Source: Pelomonas sp047654785 (lineage in GTDB: Bacteria > Pseudomonadota > Gammaproteobacteria > Burkholderiales > Burkholderiaceae_C). Taken from it: a stretch of 64,000 nt of DNA. The translations under genes were made by a program, and so were the position numbers. The stretch spans positions 1,736,001 to 1,800,000 of the forward strand of contig NZ_JASGKQ010000003.1 in the NCBI RefSeq assembly GCF_047654785.1, given 5' to 3'. Every line of letters starts with the position of its first letter. Position 1 is the stretch's first letter. The notes beneath the pieces were generated by a model. It did no database searches. It was not told the origin of the DNA and was given only the letters and a program-made list of their open reading frames with translations. Shown piece after piece: positions 1-8,234 of the stretch.

Positions 1-2
1 AC

Positions 3-1280
3 GTCGAGAACGGCGTGTTCGTCGCCCGCAAGCCGGCCCAGGTCAACCGCAAGATGGACATGCGCGGCCAGGTGCTCATCGGCCCGCTGGCCGAGGCCCA
101 CAACCACAACCTGCAGACCGCCTGGGGCTGGCGCCAGTACGCCGACAAATACATCGACGAGGGCGTGTTCTACGCCGCCATGCTGTGCGGCGACCCGGCC
201 GGCGTCGCCGAGGTGCGCCCGCTGGCCGCCGACCCGGCGGCGCCGGACGTCGGCTTCGTCACCGCCTGCATCACCGCCAGCGACGGCTACCCGCTGGCCG
301 CCGTGCTGGGCCAGCCCAGCCCCGAGGCGGCCGCGGCGCAGCAGCTGATCGTGCTGGTCGACAGCCCCGAGCAGGCCGTCGCCCAGTGGCCCGCCATCAA
401 GGCGCGCGGCGGTCAGTGGCTGCGCATCGTGCTGGCGCACAGCGAGCGCCCCGAGCTGCACGGCCGCCCGGAAACCTTCGGCCGCCTGGGCCTGAGCCCC
501 GAGACCGCCGCCACGCTGACCCGTCTCGCCCACGCCGAGCGCCTGCGCGTGGTGGCCCACGTGGAAACCGCCGCCGACTTCAGCGCCGCGCTCGCCGCCG
601 GCGTGGACGCCATCGCCCACCTGCCCGGCTACGCCAACACGCTGGGCGAGCCGCCCGAGACCTTCGCCATCAGCGAGGCCGCCGCCGCGCAGGCCGCGCG
701 CCAGCGCACCGCCGTCATCACGACAACGGCCGCCACCGCCCTCTTCCCGCTCGACGCCGCGCCGCTGGCCGCGCTGCGCGAGGTGCAGCGCGCCAACCTC
801 GCGCGGCTGCGGGCGGCCGGCGTGCCGCTGCTGCTGGGCTCGGACGTCTTCATCGGCACCGCCCGCGCCGAGCTGCATGCGCTGGACGACCTCGGCCTGG
901 ACCGCGCCACGCTGCTGCGCCTGGCCACCATCGACACGCCGCGCGCCCTCTTCCCCGGCCGCCGGATCGGCTGCTTCGAGCCCGGCTGCGAGGCCAGCTT
1001 CCTCGTGCTGGGCAGCGACCCGCTGACCGACCTGGCCCAGGTCGACAAGCCCATGCTGCGCGTCAAGCAGGGCCGGCTGCTGACGCGGCTGGCCGAGGTG
1101 GCCGCGTCCAGCTCGCAGGCCAGCGCCTCCACCGCCGACCCGCCGGCCGCGAAGAAAAAGCCGGCGGCCCGCAAGAAGGCGCAGGCCGGCAAGGGCACGG
1201 CGAAGGCAAAAGCCAAGGCCAAGGCCAGGCCCAAGGCTGCGGCCAAAACCAAGGCGACAACCAAGGCCAAGCGGCGCTGA
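3..1280 (+). CDS. Amidohydrolase-family enzyme with Lys/Ala-rich C-terminal tail (5' end outside window)
   Basis: The frame is open to the left edge, so the N-terminus is missing. A GTG at 15 is available but the coding context continues upstream of it. The visible protein has the amidohydrolase metal-ligand series in order: the AHNHN motif (HxH) near the start, a histidine in VVAHVE, a histidine in AIAHLP, and an aspartate in LGSDVF. This is the pattern of imidazolonepropionase/TIM-barrel metal-dependent hydrolases; the substrate cannot be told. The last 60 or so residues leave the fold and become an AAKKK/AKAKAK repeat tail resembling histone-H1-like bacterial DNA-binding tails. The stop is 15 bases before the MFS gene, so the two are probably co-transcribed. 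Confidence 0.75.
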   Translation, partial: VENGVFVARKPAQVNRKMDMRGQVLIGPLAEAHNHNLQTAWGWRQYADKYIDEGVFYAAMLCGDPAGVAEVRPLAADPAAPDVGFVTACITASDGYPLAAVLGQPSPEAAAAQQLIVLVDSPEQAVAQWPAIKARGGQWLRIVLAHSERPELHGRPETFGRLGLSPETAATLTRLAHAERLRVVAHVETAADFSAALAAGVDAIAHLPGYANTLGEPPETFAISEAAAAQAARQRTAVITTTAATALFPLDAAPLAALREVQRANLARLRAAGVPLLLGSDVFIGTARAELHALDDLGLDRATLLRLATIDTPRALFPGRRIGCFEPGCEASFLVLGSDPLTDLAQVDKPMLRVKQGRLLTRLAEVAASSSQASASTADPPAAKKKPAARKKAQAGKGTAKAKAKAKARPKAAAKTKATTKAKRR

Positions 1281-1295
1281 CTACAGTCCCGCCCC

Positions 1296-2513
1296 ATGAA
1301 CGACACGTCCCGCGCCACGGCCACCGGCCTGTCCGTCCAGCAGGTGCTGCTGTGCGGCGCCCTCATCGTCACCGTGTCGATGGGCATCCGGCACGGCTTC
1401 GGCTTCTGGCTGCAGCCCATCGTCACCGAACGCGGCTGGACGCGCGAGACCTTCTCCTTCGCCATGGCGGTGCAGAACCTCGCCTGGGGCCTGGCCGGCC
1501 CCGCCGCCGGCATGCTGGCGGACCGCTTCGGCGCCTGGAAGGTGCTGGCCGCCGGCGGCGCCGCCTACGCGCTGGGCCTGCTGGCCATGGCCACGGCCAG
1601 CCACCCGCTGGGCTTCACGCTCGGCGCGGGCGTGCTGATCGGCATCGCCCAGTCGGGCTCCACCTACGCCGTCATCTACGGCGTGCTGGGCCGCACCGTG
1701 GCGCCCGAGAAGCGCTCCTGGGCCTTCGGCGTCGCGGCGGCGGCGGGCTCCTTCGGCCAGTTCGCGATGATCCCCATCGAGACTTGGCTCATCGGCCGCG
1801 TCGGCTGGCAGGCGGCGCTGTTCCTGCTGGCCGCCGCGGCGCTGCTGATCGTGCCGCTGGCGCTGGGCGTGCGCGAACGGCAGGCCAACGGCGCCGCCGC
1901 CGGGCACCAGAGCATCGGCCAGGCGCTGCGCGAGGCCTTCGGCTACCGCAGCTTCCAGCTGCTGATGCTGGGCTACTTCGTCTGCGGCTTCCAGGTCGTC
2001 TTCATCGGCGTGCACCTGCCCAGCTACCTGAGGGACCACGGCCTGGGGCTGGACGTGTCCACCGGCGCGCTGATGCTGATCGGGCTGTTCAACGTCTTCG
2101 GCACCTACGCCGCCGGCTCGCTGGGCCAGCGCTACCCGAAGCGCTACCTGCTGTCGGCCATCTACGGCCTGCGCGCCGTGGCCATCCTGGCCTTCATCTC
2201 GCTGCCGCTGTCGCCGCTGAGCGTCTACCTGTTCGCGGCCGTCATGGGCTTTCTGTGGCTGTCCACGGTGCCGCCGACCAATGCCGTGGTCGCGCAGATC
2301 TTCGGCGCCCAGCACCTGTCCATGCTGGGCGGCTTCGTGTTCCTGAGCCACCAGGTCGGCAGCTTCCTGGGCGTGTGGCTGGGCGGCCGGCTGTACGACG
2401 CCACCGGCAGCTACGACGTGGTCTGGTGGCTGTCCATCGCGCTGGGCGTCATGGCGCTGCTGGCCAACCTGCCGGTGCGCGAGTCGCCCATCCCGAGGGT
2501 CCGGCCGGCATGA
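1296..2513 (+). CDS. MFS transporter
   Basis: 405 residues with about 12 hydrophobic segments and the MFS signature between helices 2 and 3 (GMLADRFGAWK, near residue 75). The N-terminal stretch with MGIRHGFGFWL resembles the oxalate:formate antiporter/monocarboxylate branch of MFS, but the substrate is unknown. It follows the amidohydrolase after 15 bases, and its stop overlaps the ATG of the next small gene (ATGA at 2510-2513). Membrane location is certain from hydrophobicity; a role in importing or exporting a product related to the amidohydrolase is inference from adjacency only. Confidence 0.85.
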   Translation: MNDTSRATATGLSVQQVLLCGALIVTVSMGIRHGFGFWLQPIVTERGWTRETFSFAMAVQNLAWGLAGPAAGMLADRFGAWKVLAAGGAAYALGLLAMATASHPLGFTLGAGVLIGIAQSGSTYAVIYGVLGRTVAPEKRSWAFGVAAAAGSFGQFAMIPIETWLIGRVGWQAALFLLAAAALLIVPLALGVRERQANGAAAGHQSIGQALREAFGYRSFQLLMLGYFVCGFQVVFIGVHLPSYLRDHGLGLDVSTGALMLIGLFNVFGTYAAGSLGQRYPKRYLLSAIYGLRAVAILAFISLPLSPLSVYLFAAVMGFLWLSTVPPTNAVVAQIFGAQHLSMLGGFVFLSHQVGSFLGVWLGGRLYDATGSYDVVWWLSIALGVMALLANLPVRESPIPRVRPA

Positions 2514-2635
2514 AGCCGCGCCGCTGGATCTGGCCGGCGCTGGCCGCCGCCGCGCTGGCGGCGACGGTGCTGGCCTACCGCCACCCGGCGGTCATGGTGC
2601 AGCTGGGCGAGCAGATCTGGGCCTGCTTCGGATGA
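2510..2635 (+). CDS. 41-residue single-pass membrane peptide
   Basis: A short frame begins with an ATG overlapping the MFS stop (ATGA) and ends in a TGA that overlaps the ATG of the methyltransferase in the same way, so it is placed exactly for translational coupling. The product begins MKPRRWIWPALAAAALA, has one Ala/Leu-rich membrane segment (residues about 7-22) and ends ACFG. No family is recognised. The two perfect coupling overlaps and the continuous codon bias are the argument that it is translated; no function is proposed. Confidence 0.55.
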   Translation: MKPRRWIWPALAAAALAATVLAYRHPAVMVQLGEQIWACFG

Positions 2636-3132
2636 CGCCCTCCGCCTGGCTGCAGCGCTTCGCCACGCCCTCGCCCGGCACCGCGCTGGACCTGGCCTGC
2701 GGCGCGGGCCGCAACCTGCTGTGGCTGGCCCGGGCCGGCTGGCGGGTCACCGGCGTGGACCGCGACACGGCCGCCACCGCGCCGCTGCGCGGCCACGCCG
2801 AGATCATCGACGCCGACCTCGAGAACGCCGCCTGGCCGCTGGCCGGCCGCGCGTTCGACCTGGTCGTCGTCTGCAACTACCTGTGGCGGCCGCTGTTCGA
2901 ACCCATCCGCGCCGCCGTCAAGCCCGGCGGCTGGCTGGTGTGGGAGACCTTCGCCGATGGCCAGCAGGCCATCGGCCGGCCGTCGCGGCCCGACTTCCTG
3001 CTGCAGCGCGGCGAGCTGCTGCGCGTCTGCGGCGACTGGCGCATCGTGGCTTACGAAGACCTGTTCGAGCCGGGCGTCAACCCGCGCTTCGTCCAGCGCG
3101 TTGCGGCCGTCCGCCCGCATCCGGCGGCCTAA
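2632..3132 (+). CDS. Class I SAM-dependent methyltransferase
   Basis: 166 residues. Motif I is LDLACGAGRNLLWLA (residues about 19-33), followed by an acidic residue at the end of strand beta-2 (GVDRD) and a post-motif region with VVVCNYLW and KPGGWLVWE. The size and motifs resemble small TehB-like methyltransferases; the substrate is not deducible. Its ATG overlaps the stop of the preceding small membrane gene, making it the last gene of a four-gene transcription unit. Its stop codon overlaps a TAAAAT hexamer (3130-3135) that could serve as a -10 element for dapA. Confidence 0.8.
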   Translation: MTPSAWLQRFATPSPGTALDLACGAGRNLLWLARAGWRVTGVDRDTAATAPLRGHAEIIDADLENAAWPLAGRAFDLVVVCNYLWRPLFEPIRAAVKPGGWLVWETFADGQQAIGRPSRPDFLLQRGELLRVCGDWRIVAYEDLFEPGVNPRFVQRVAAVRPHPAA

Positions 3133-3163
3133 AATCGCCCCCATTCCTCCAGACCAGCCCACC

Positions 3164-4045
3164 ATGAAGCCCATCCTCGGCAGCATCGTCGCCCTCGTCA
3201 CGCCCATGCACGACGACGGCAGCATCGACTACCCGGCCCTGCGCCGCCTGATCGACTGGCACATCGAGGAAGGCACGGCCTGCGTCGGCGTCGTCGGCAC
3301 CACCGGCGAGTCGCCCACGGTCAGCATGGAAGAGAACCGCGAGATCATCCGCGCCGCCGTCGAGCACGCCCGGGGCCGCATCCCCATCCTGGCCGGCACC
3401 GGCGCCAATTCCACCGCCGAGGCCATCGAGCTGAGCCGCTACGCCAAGGAAGTCGGCGCGGACTGCACGCTGTCGGTCGTGCCCTACTACAACAAGCCGT
3501 CCCAGGAAGGCATCTACCAGCACTTCAAGGCCATCGCCGAGGCCGTGGACATCCCGATGATGCTCTACAACGTGCCCGGCCGCACCGTCGCGGACATGGC
3601 GCCCGAGACCGCGCTGCGCTGCGCCGCGCTGCCCGGCGTGTTCGGCGTCAAGGAGGCCACCGGCAACATCGAGCGCGCCGCCTTCCTCATCAAGCACGCG
3701 CCCGAGGGCTTCCACATCTACTCGGGCGACGACGGCACCGCCGTGGCCCTGATGCTGCTGGGCGGGCACGGCAACGTCAGCGTGACGGCCAACGTCGCAC
3801 CGCGCCAGATGGCCGAGCTGTGCCGCCTGGCGCTGGCCGGCAACGCCGTCGAGGCCCGCAAGATCCACCTGCAGCTGCTGGGCCTGCACAAGCAGCTGTT
3901 CTGCGAGCCCAGCCCCGGCCCGGCCAAGTGGGCGTTGTCGCGCCTGGGCCGCTGCGGCGCCGCGCTGCGCCTGCCGATCACGCCGCTGACGCCCGCCGGC
4001 CAGGCCAGCGTCGCCCAGGCCATGAGCGACGCCGGCCTGCTCTGA
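3164..4045 (+). CDS. dapA: 4-hydroxy-tetrahydrodipicolinate synthase
   Basis: Condenses pyruvate with aspartate semialdehyde in the lysine/diaminopimelate pathway; cytoplasmic, normally a tetramer. The 293-residue protein has the family's normal length. It shows GTTGES (Thr46-Thr47, substrate-binding), YYNKPSQEG, the catalytic Tyr135 in LYNVPGR and the Schiff-base Lys163 in GVKEATGN. The ATG at 3164 is chosen because it gives the standard N-terminus (MKPILGSIVALVTP); longer frames upstream would run into the methyltransferase. It is followed by bamC, the same order as dapA-nlpB in many proteobacteria. Confidence 0.97.
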   Translation: MKPILGSIVALVTPMHDDGSIDYPALRRLIDWHIEEGTACVGVVGTTGESPTVSMEENREIIRAAVEHARGRIPILAGTGANSTAEAIELSRYAKEVGADCTLSVVPYYNKPSQEGIYQHFKAIAEAVDIPMMLYNVPGRTVADMAPETALRCAALPGVFGVKEATGNIERAAFLIKHAPEGFHIYSGDDGTAVALMLLGGHGNVSVTANVAPRQMAELCRLALAGNAVEARKIHLQLLGLHKQLFCEPSPGPAKWALSRLGRCGAALRLPITPLTPAGQASVAQAMSDAGLL

Positions 4046-4078
4046 GCACCGGTGGTGGCTCTGGTCTAATGCGCGGCT

Positions 4079-4105
4079 GCGCCGGCCCGGGCCGGCGCCT
4101 TTGTT
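4079..4105 (+). terminator. Perfect 20-bp palindrome with following T-rich bases, dapA-bamC spacer
   Basis: GCGCCGGCCCGGGCCGGCGC at 4079-4098 is a perfect palindrome followed by CTTTGTT. It ends 23 bases before the bamC GTG. It could be a weak intrinsic terminator or attenuator between dapA and bamC; the T-tract is short, so read-through is likely. Confidence 0.4.
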
Positions 4106-4121
4106 CCCGGAGAGTTCCAGC

Positions 4122-5321
4122 GTGACGTCCCTTCTGTCGATTCGCCCGATTCGTTCGCTTCGCCCCACGGCGACCCGCCTGGCCTGCACGGCCCTCGCCA
4201 TGTCCTTCGCGGGCTGCAGCACGCTCGGCAACATGTTCTCGTCGGACAAGGTCGACTACCAAACCGCCTCGCGCCAGACCCAGGGCCTGGACATCCCGCC
4301 CGACCTGACCCAGCTGGCCCGCGACAACCGCGCCCAGGTGCAGGGCGGCTCCATCACCGCCTCGGCGCTGTCCGCCGCCCGCCCCGCCGCGCCGGCGGCC
4401 GCCCCGGGCCAGGCGCTGGCCGCCAACAGCGTGGCGCCCAACGCCGCCGGCAAGGTCAAGCTCGAACGCGCCGGCACCGAGCGCTGGCTGCACGCCGACG
4501 CCACGCCCGAACAGATCTGGCCGCAGCTGCGCGCCTTCTGGCAGGAGCGCGGCCTGGAGGTCGTCAAGGACCAGCCGGACGTCGGCGTCATGGAAACCAA
4601 CTGGGCCGAGAACCGCGCCAAGCTACCGCAGGACTTCATCCGCCAGTCCATCGGCCGCCTCTTCGACGGCCTGTACTCGACCGGCGAGCGCGACATGTAC
4701 CGCACCCGCGTCGAGCGCAGCGCCAGCGGCACCGACATCTTCATCAGCCACCGCGGCATGCAGGAGGTCTACACCTCGCAGAGCCGCGACTCGACCTCCT
4801 GGCAGAACCGCCCGAGCGACCCGTCGCTGGAGGCCGAGATGCTGTCGCGCCTGCTGCTCAAGCTCGGCGGCCAGGAAACGGCGGCCCAGGCCATCGTCGC
4901 CGAGACGCCCGCGCAGCCGGCCGCCCAGGCCTCCCCGCTGGCCGTCGGCGGCGAAACCGCCCGCCCGCGCCGCCCGCTGTCCGAGGTGCCCGACAGCCTC
5001 GCCGTCGCCGACGGCTTCGACCGCGCCTGGCGCCGCGTCGGCCTGTCGCTGGACCGACATGGCTTCACCATCGAGGACCGCGACCGCGCCGCCGGCCTGT
5101 TCTACCTGCGCTACGCCGACCCCGAGAAGGCCGGCCAGGAAGAGCCCAACTTCTTCCAGCGCCTGTTCGGCGCCAAGGCCGCCACGCCGACGCGCTACCG
5201 CGTCTCGGTCAAGGCCGAGGGCGACAAGAGCACGGTGCGCGTGCTCGACGAGCGCGGCCAGGCGGTCGCCGACGACAACGCCAAGCGCATCCTCAACCTG
5301 CTGATGGACGACCTGAAGTAA
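4122..5321 (+). CDS. bamC: Outer membrane assembly lipoprotein BamC
   Basis: BamC (NlpB/DapX) is an accessory lipoprotein of the BAM complex that inserts beta-barrel proteins in the outer membrane. The GTG at 4122 is chosen because a GGAGAG Shine-Dalgarno lies just upstream and the start gives a normal signal peptide ending in the lipobox SFAGC (about residue 30). A TTG at 4101 in the same frame has no such site. After a long Ala/Pro-rich linker there are two similar BamC domains (around residues 115-245 and 290-395), the second including AGLFYLRY. The position directly after dapA is conserved in many proteobacteria and supports the call. Confidence 0.92.
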   Translation: MTSLLSIRPIRSLRPTATRLACTALAMSFAGCSTLGNMFSSDKVDYQTASRQTQGLDIPPDLTQLARDNRAQVQGGSITASALSAARPAAPAAAPGQALAANSVAPNAAGKVKLERAGTERWLHADATPEQIWPQLRAFWQERGLEVVKDQPDVGVMETNWAENRAKLPQDFIRQSIGRLFDGLYSTGERDMYRTRVERSASGTDIFISHRGMQEVYTSQSRDSTSWQNRPSDPSLEAEMLSRLLLKLGGQETAAQAIVAETPAQPAAQASPLAVGGETARPRRPLSEVPDSLAVADGFDRAWRRVGLSLDRHGFTIEDRDRAAGLFYLRYADPEKAGQEEPNFFQRLFGAKAATPTRYRVSVKAEGDKSTVRVLDERGQAVADDNAKRILNLLMDDLK

Positions 5322-5343
5322 CGCGCGCCGCGCCGCCGCCGTG

Positions 5344-6123
5344 ATGCGCTTTTGCAGCCTCGGCAGCGGCAGCGGCGGCAATGCGACGCTGGTCGAGGCC
5401 AGCCAGGGCATCACGACCACCCGCGTGCTCGTCGACGCCGGCTTCAGCGAACGCGAGCTGACGAAGCGGCTGGCCCGCGCCGGCTGCACGCCGACCGACC
5501 TCGACGCCCTCTTCATCACCCACGAGCACGGCGACCACGTCGGCCGCGCGCTGGCGTTCGCGCAGCGCCATCGCATCCCGCTGATCACCAGCCGCGGCAC
5601 CTGGCGGGCCATCGCGCAGGACGGTTTCGACACCACGCTGCTGAGGCTGGTCCGCAGCGGCGACACCCTGGCGCTGGGCGACCTGGCGCTGCGCCCCTTC
5701 AGCGTGCCCCACGATGCGCTGGAGCCGCTGCAGCTGTGCCTGGACGACGGCGCCGCGCGGCTCGGGCTGGTCACCGACCTGGGCTGCGCGCCCGACGCGG
5801 TCGCCGACGCGCTGCGAGGCTGCCAGGCGCTGCTGCTGGAATGCAACCACGACGAGGCCATGCTGCGCGCCGGCCCCTACCCGCCCATGCTGCAGCGCCG
5901 CATCCTCGGCACGCACGGGCATTTGTCCAACGCCGCTGCGGCCGACCTGCTGGCCCGCTGCCGCGGCGCCGCGCTCGGTACCGTCGTGGCGGCCCACCTG
6001 AGCGAGAAAAACAACTCGCCCACGCTGGCCCGCGAGGCGCTGGCGGGCGTGCTCGGCGGCGGACCGGACGATATTCGCGTCGCCGACCCGGCGCTGGGGT
6101 TTGGCTGGCTGGCCGTCCGCTGA
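5344..6123 (+). CDS. MBL-fold metallo-hydrolase (YycJ/WalJ-like)
   Basis: 259 residues of metallo-beta-lactamase fold: N-terminal MRFCSLGSGSGGNAT, metal-binding HEHGDHVG near residue 60, a later conserved histidine in SVPHDA, D in LVTDLG, and GTHGHLS. This matches the YycJ/WalJ group, suspected exonuclease-type hydrolases; the actual substrate is not established. The ATG at 5344 gives the usual family start, although a GTG lies immediately before it. It follows bamC after 22 bases and is probably in the same transcript. Confidence 0.85.
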   Translation: MRFCSLGSGSGGNATLVEASQGITTTRVLVDAGFSERELTKRLARAGCTPTDLDALFITHEHGDHVGRALAFAQRHRIPLITSRGTWRAIAQDGFDTTLLRLVRSGDTLALGDLALRPFSVPHDALEPLQLCLDDGAARLGLVTDLGCAPDAVADALRGCQALLLECNHDEAMLRAGPYPPMLQRRILGTHGHLSNAAAADLLARCRGAALGTVVAAHLSEKNNSPTLAREALAGVLGGGPDDIRVADPALGFGWLAVR

Positions 6124-6151
6124 AACTCACCCGGCGGCGGGCCGGGAAATA

Positions 6152-6189
6152 GAAAAAGCCGCCGCTGCTTGCGCAGCGACGGCTCTTTT
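6152..6189. terminator. Bidirectional intrinsic terminator
   Basis: An 11-bp stem AGCCGCCGCTG / CAGCGACGGCT (one mismatch) with a 6-base loop is flanked by AAAAA on one side and CTTTT on the other, so it can terminate both the rightward hydrolase transcript and the leftward lipoprotein gene that converge here. Confidence 0.8.
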
Positions 6190-6206
6190 CGCTGGGACGA
6201 GGCGAA

Positions 6207-6434
6207 TTACTTCGCGACAGCCGAGGCAGCGGCGTCAACGACGGCCGAAGCGGCAGCCTCAGCGGCGCCGACGGTGGCCGAAGCAGCTTCCGAAGCGGCT
6301 TCGACGACGGCCGAGGCGGCCTCCGAAGCGGCTTCAACGACGGGCGCGGGCGCCACGACTTCGGGTTCCTTCTTGCTGCAGGCGGTCAGGGCAACGGCAG
6401 CCAGCAGGGAAGCCAACAGGATCGACTTGTTCAT
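6207..6434 (-). CDS. Small Ala-rich lipoprotein
   Basis: 75 residues beginning MNKSILLASLLAAVALTAC, a typical lipoprotein signal with the lipobox LTAC at about residue 19. A TGAGGAC ribosome site lies just upstream of the ATG at 6434, which is why the longer upstream reading is rejected. The mature part is almost entirely imperfect repeats of the type VVEAASEAASA, predicted to form one long amphipathic helix in the manner of Lpp-like or apolipoprotein-like peptides. It ends next to a shared terminator. Function unknown; envelope location is inferred from the signal. Confidence 0.8.
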   Translation of the reverse strand: MNKSILLASLLAAVALTACSKKEPEVVAPAPVVEAASEAASAVVEAASEAASATVGAAEAAASAVVDAAASAVAK

Positions 6435-6595
6435 ACTTGTCCTCAAACGATTAAACGACGGTGCACACCAAAACTTTGGGGTCGTGCGCCGGTGCATGGT
6501 TCACCACGGCCGACCCCGAAAGAACAAGACGCGGAAAACCTCGATTGCTTCCCTCGCCTAGCCCGCGATTATAGGGGGGTCGGCTCGGCAAAGAT

Positions 6596-7090
6596 TCACA
6601 GCCCCAAAGTCGTGGGGGCAAATGATTCGCTGGATCGTTGCGCCAGGGCATCAAACCATGCCAGGTCCTGCAGCCGCTGCGCCGGCTCGGCGCTCAGCTC
6701 GCCGCGCCACAGGTGGCGGTCGAACAGCCGCAGGCCAAGCATGCCGTCGCGCCCGGCGGCCAGCAGCAGGCTTGGCGGCGCGGCATCGAGCCGCACGTCC
6801 GCCGCCACCGCGCGCGCGGTGACGCAGTGCGCATGGTCGCGGCGCCAGCGCACGAAGCGCGGGTGGCGCCGGGCCAGGTCCTCGTACTGCAGGGCCAGCA
6901 GGTGCAACTGGCGGCCGTGCCCGGCCCAGGCGGCCAGCGCGGCCAGCACCTCGGCATCGGACAGCGGCCAGTCGACGAAGCTGGCATCCCAGGCGTGCAG
7001 CTCGCGGCAGCCCTGGCCAGCGGCCCAGGCCAGGGTATCGGCGACCAGGCGCTGGAACTCGGCGCGGCCGGCGAAACCCCGGGGCGTCAT
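6596..7090 (-). CDS. Conserved hypothetical protein coupled to roxA
   Basis: 164 residues starting MTPRGFAGRAEFQRLV. The ATG overlaps the roxA stop (ATGA, 7087-7090), so it is the second gene of that unit. It contains QGCRELHAWDASFVDWPLSD, RQLHLLALQYEDLARRHPRF and a C-terminal LLLAAGRDGMLGLRLFDR. This looks like the small uncharacterised family often found beside L16 hydroxylase genes in beta-proteobacteria (possibly DUF7931). That assignment is from memory and not certain, and no function is proposed. Confidence 0.7.
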   Translation of the reverse strand: MTPRGFAGRAEFQRLVADTLAWAAGQGCRELHAWDASFVDWPLSDAEVLAALAAWAGHGRQLHLLALQYEDLARRHPRFVRWRRDHAHCVTARAVAADVRLDAAPPSLLLAAGRDGMLGLRLFDRHLWRGELSAEPAQRLQDLAWFDALAQRSSESFAPTTLGL

Positions 7091-8202
7091 GACGGCTGCG
7101 GCTGCACCCAGCCGTCCTCGGTCCACTGGTCCAGCAGTTCGCGGGCCTCGGCGGAGAGCTCGGCGACCTCGGCGGCCGTCAGCGCGCGGGCATCCGCGAG
7201 CCGCTGCATCAGCGCCGCGTCGCGGCCGCCGGCACGGAAGCTCTCGCCATTCAGGAACACCTGCGTCGCGTCGTAGAGCATGCGGCTGCGCCTGTCCAGG
7301 CAGGCGCCCTGCCCGGGCGGCAATGGCTCGCCGGGCTCGAACCAGACGGTGGCCTTGGGCTCGGTCAGCGCCTCGCCCAGGGCCCGCTCCAGCGCCTCGG
7401 GGCGCTGCACGGCCGCCTCGACCGCGCGCCGCGCGAAGTCCAGCAACGCGGCCGGCACCCGAGCGGGCGCGGCGACCGCCTGCTGCTGCGGGTCGGCATA
7501 GAGCTCGCCGGCCTCGTCGCCCTCGTCGAACAGCCGCGGCAGCAGCTCGGCCGCCAGCGCCTGCGCCGCCGAGGCGCGGAAGCCCACCGAACCGGTGATA
7601 CAGCCCGGCCCGACGGCCACGCCGTCATGCGCCCAGCCCGGCGGCAGGTAGAGCATGTCGCCCGCGTCCAGCACGAACTCCTGCTCGGGCTTGAAATTGG
7701 CAATGATCTTCAGCGGCACGTCGTCGCGCAGCACGGCGTCCTGCTGCGCCGCGATGCGCCAGCGGCGCCGGCCGGCGAGCTGGATCAGGAATACGTCGTA
7801 GGAGTCGAAATGCGGGCCGACGCCGCCGCCGTCGCTGGCGACGGACAGCATCAGGTCGTCCAGCCGCGCATCCGGGACGAAGCGGAAGCGGTCCAGCAGC
7901 GCGCGCGCCTCGGCGAGGTGCTGGTCCAGCCCCTGCACCAGCAGCGTCCAGCCCGGCTTGGCCATCGCGGGCAGGCGGGCGATGGGGCCGTGCCGGAGCT
8001 GCCAGTCGCCGTCGAAGGCGGTGACCAGGCGGCTCTCCACGTCGTCCCGCGCGGCCAGCGCGGCCAGGGCCTTCAGCGTGGCGGGCGGCGCCGCGCCGGC
8101 AAAGGCCTGGCGCACCAGCAGCGGCTGCTTCTGCCAGTGCTGGCGCATGAACTGCGCCGGGCTGAGGCCGGCGAGCATCGGGGTCGGGTGGTCGATCTGC
8201 AT
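7087..8202 (-). CDS. roxA: Ribosomal oxygenase, 50S protein L16 arginine 3-hydroxylase (cupin/JmjC)
   Basis: An Fe(II)/2-oxoglutarate dioxygenase of the YcfD/RoxA group, which hydroxylates an arginine of ribosomal protein L16. It shows the family opening QHWQKQPLLVRQAF, then GGGVGPHFDSYDVFLIQ (HxD iron ligands), RRRWRI, and PPGWAHDG (third iron-binding His). A C-terminal winged-helix-type region ends in SAEARELLDQWTEDGWVQP. About 371 residues, matching the E. coli protein. The ATG at 8202 is preferred, although another ATG lies three codons upstream at 8211. It is divergent from the SlyD-like gene, with only 32 bases between starts. Confidence 0.92.
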   Translation of the reverse strand: MQIDHPTPMLAGLSPAQFMRQHWQKQPLLVRQAFAGAAPPATLKALAALAARDDVESRLVTAFDGDWQLRHGPIARLPAMAKPGWTLLVQGLDQHLAEARALLDRFRFVPDARLDDLMLSVASDGGGVGPHFDSYDVFLIQLAGRRRWRIAAQQDAVLRDDVPLKIIANFKPEQEFVLDAGDMLYLPPGWAHDGVAVGPGCITGSVGFRASAAQALAAELLPRLFDEGDEAGELYADPQQQAVAAPARVPAALLDFARRAVEAAVQRPEALERALGEALTEPKATVWFEPGEPLPPGQGACLDRRSRMLYDATQVFLNGESFRAGGRDAALMQRLADARALTAAEVAELSAEARELLDQWTEDGWVQPQPS

Positions 8203-8234
8203 GGCGGGCATTGTGCCGATGCGAAAATGCCGCG

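Noticed and set aside
185..2635. Long 816-codon frame across the amidohydrolase and MFS genes
   Set aside because: Arg/Pro/Ala-rich low-complexity translation, a mirror of GC-rich third positions; the true genes lie in other frames.
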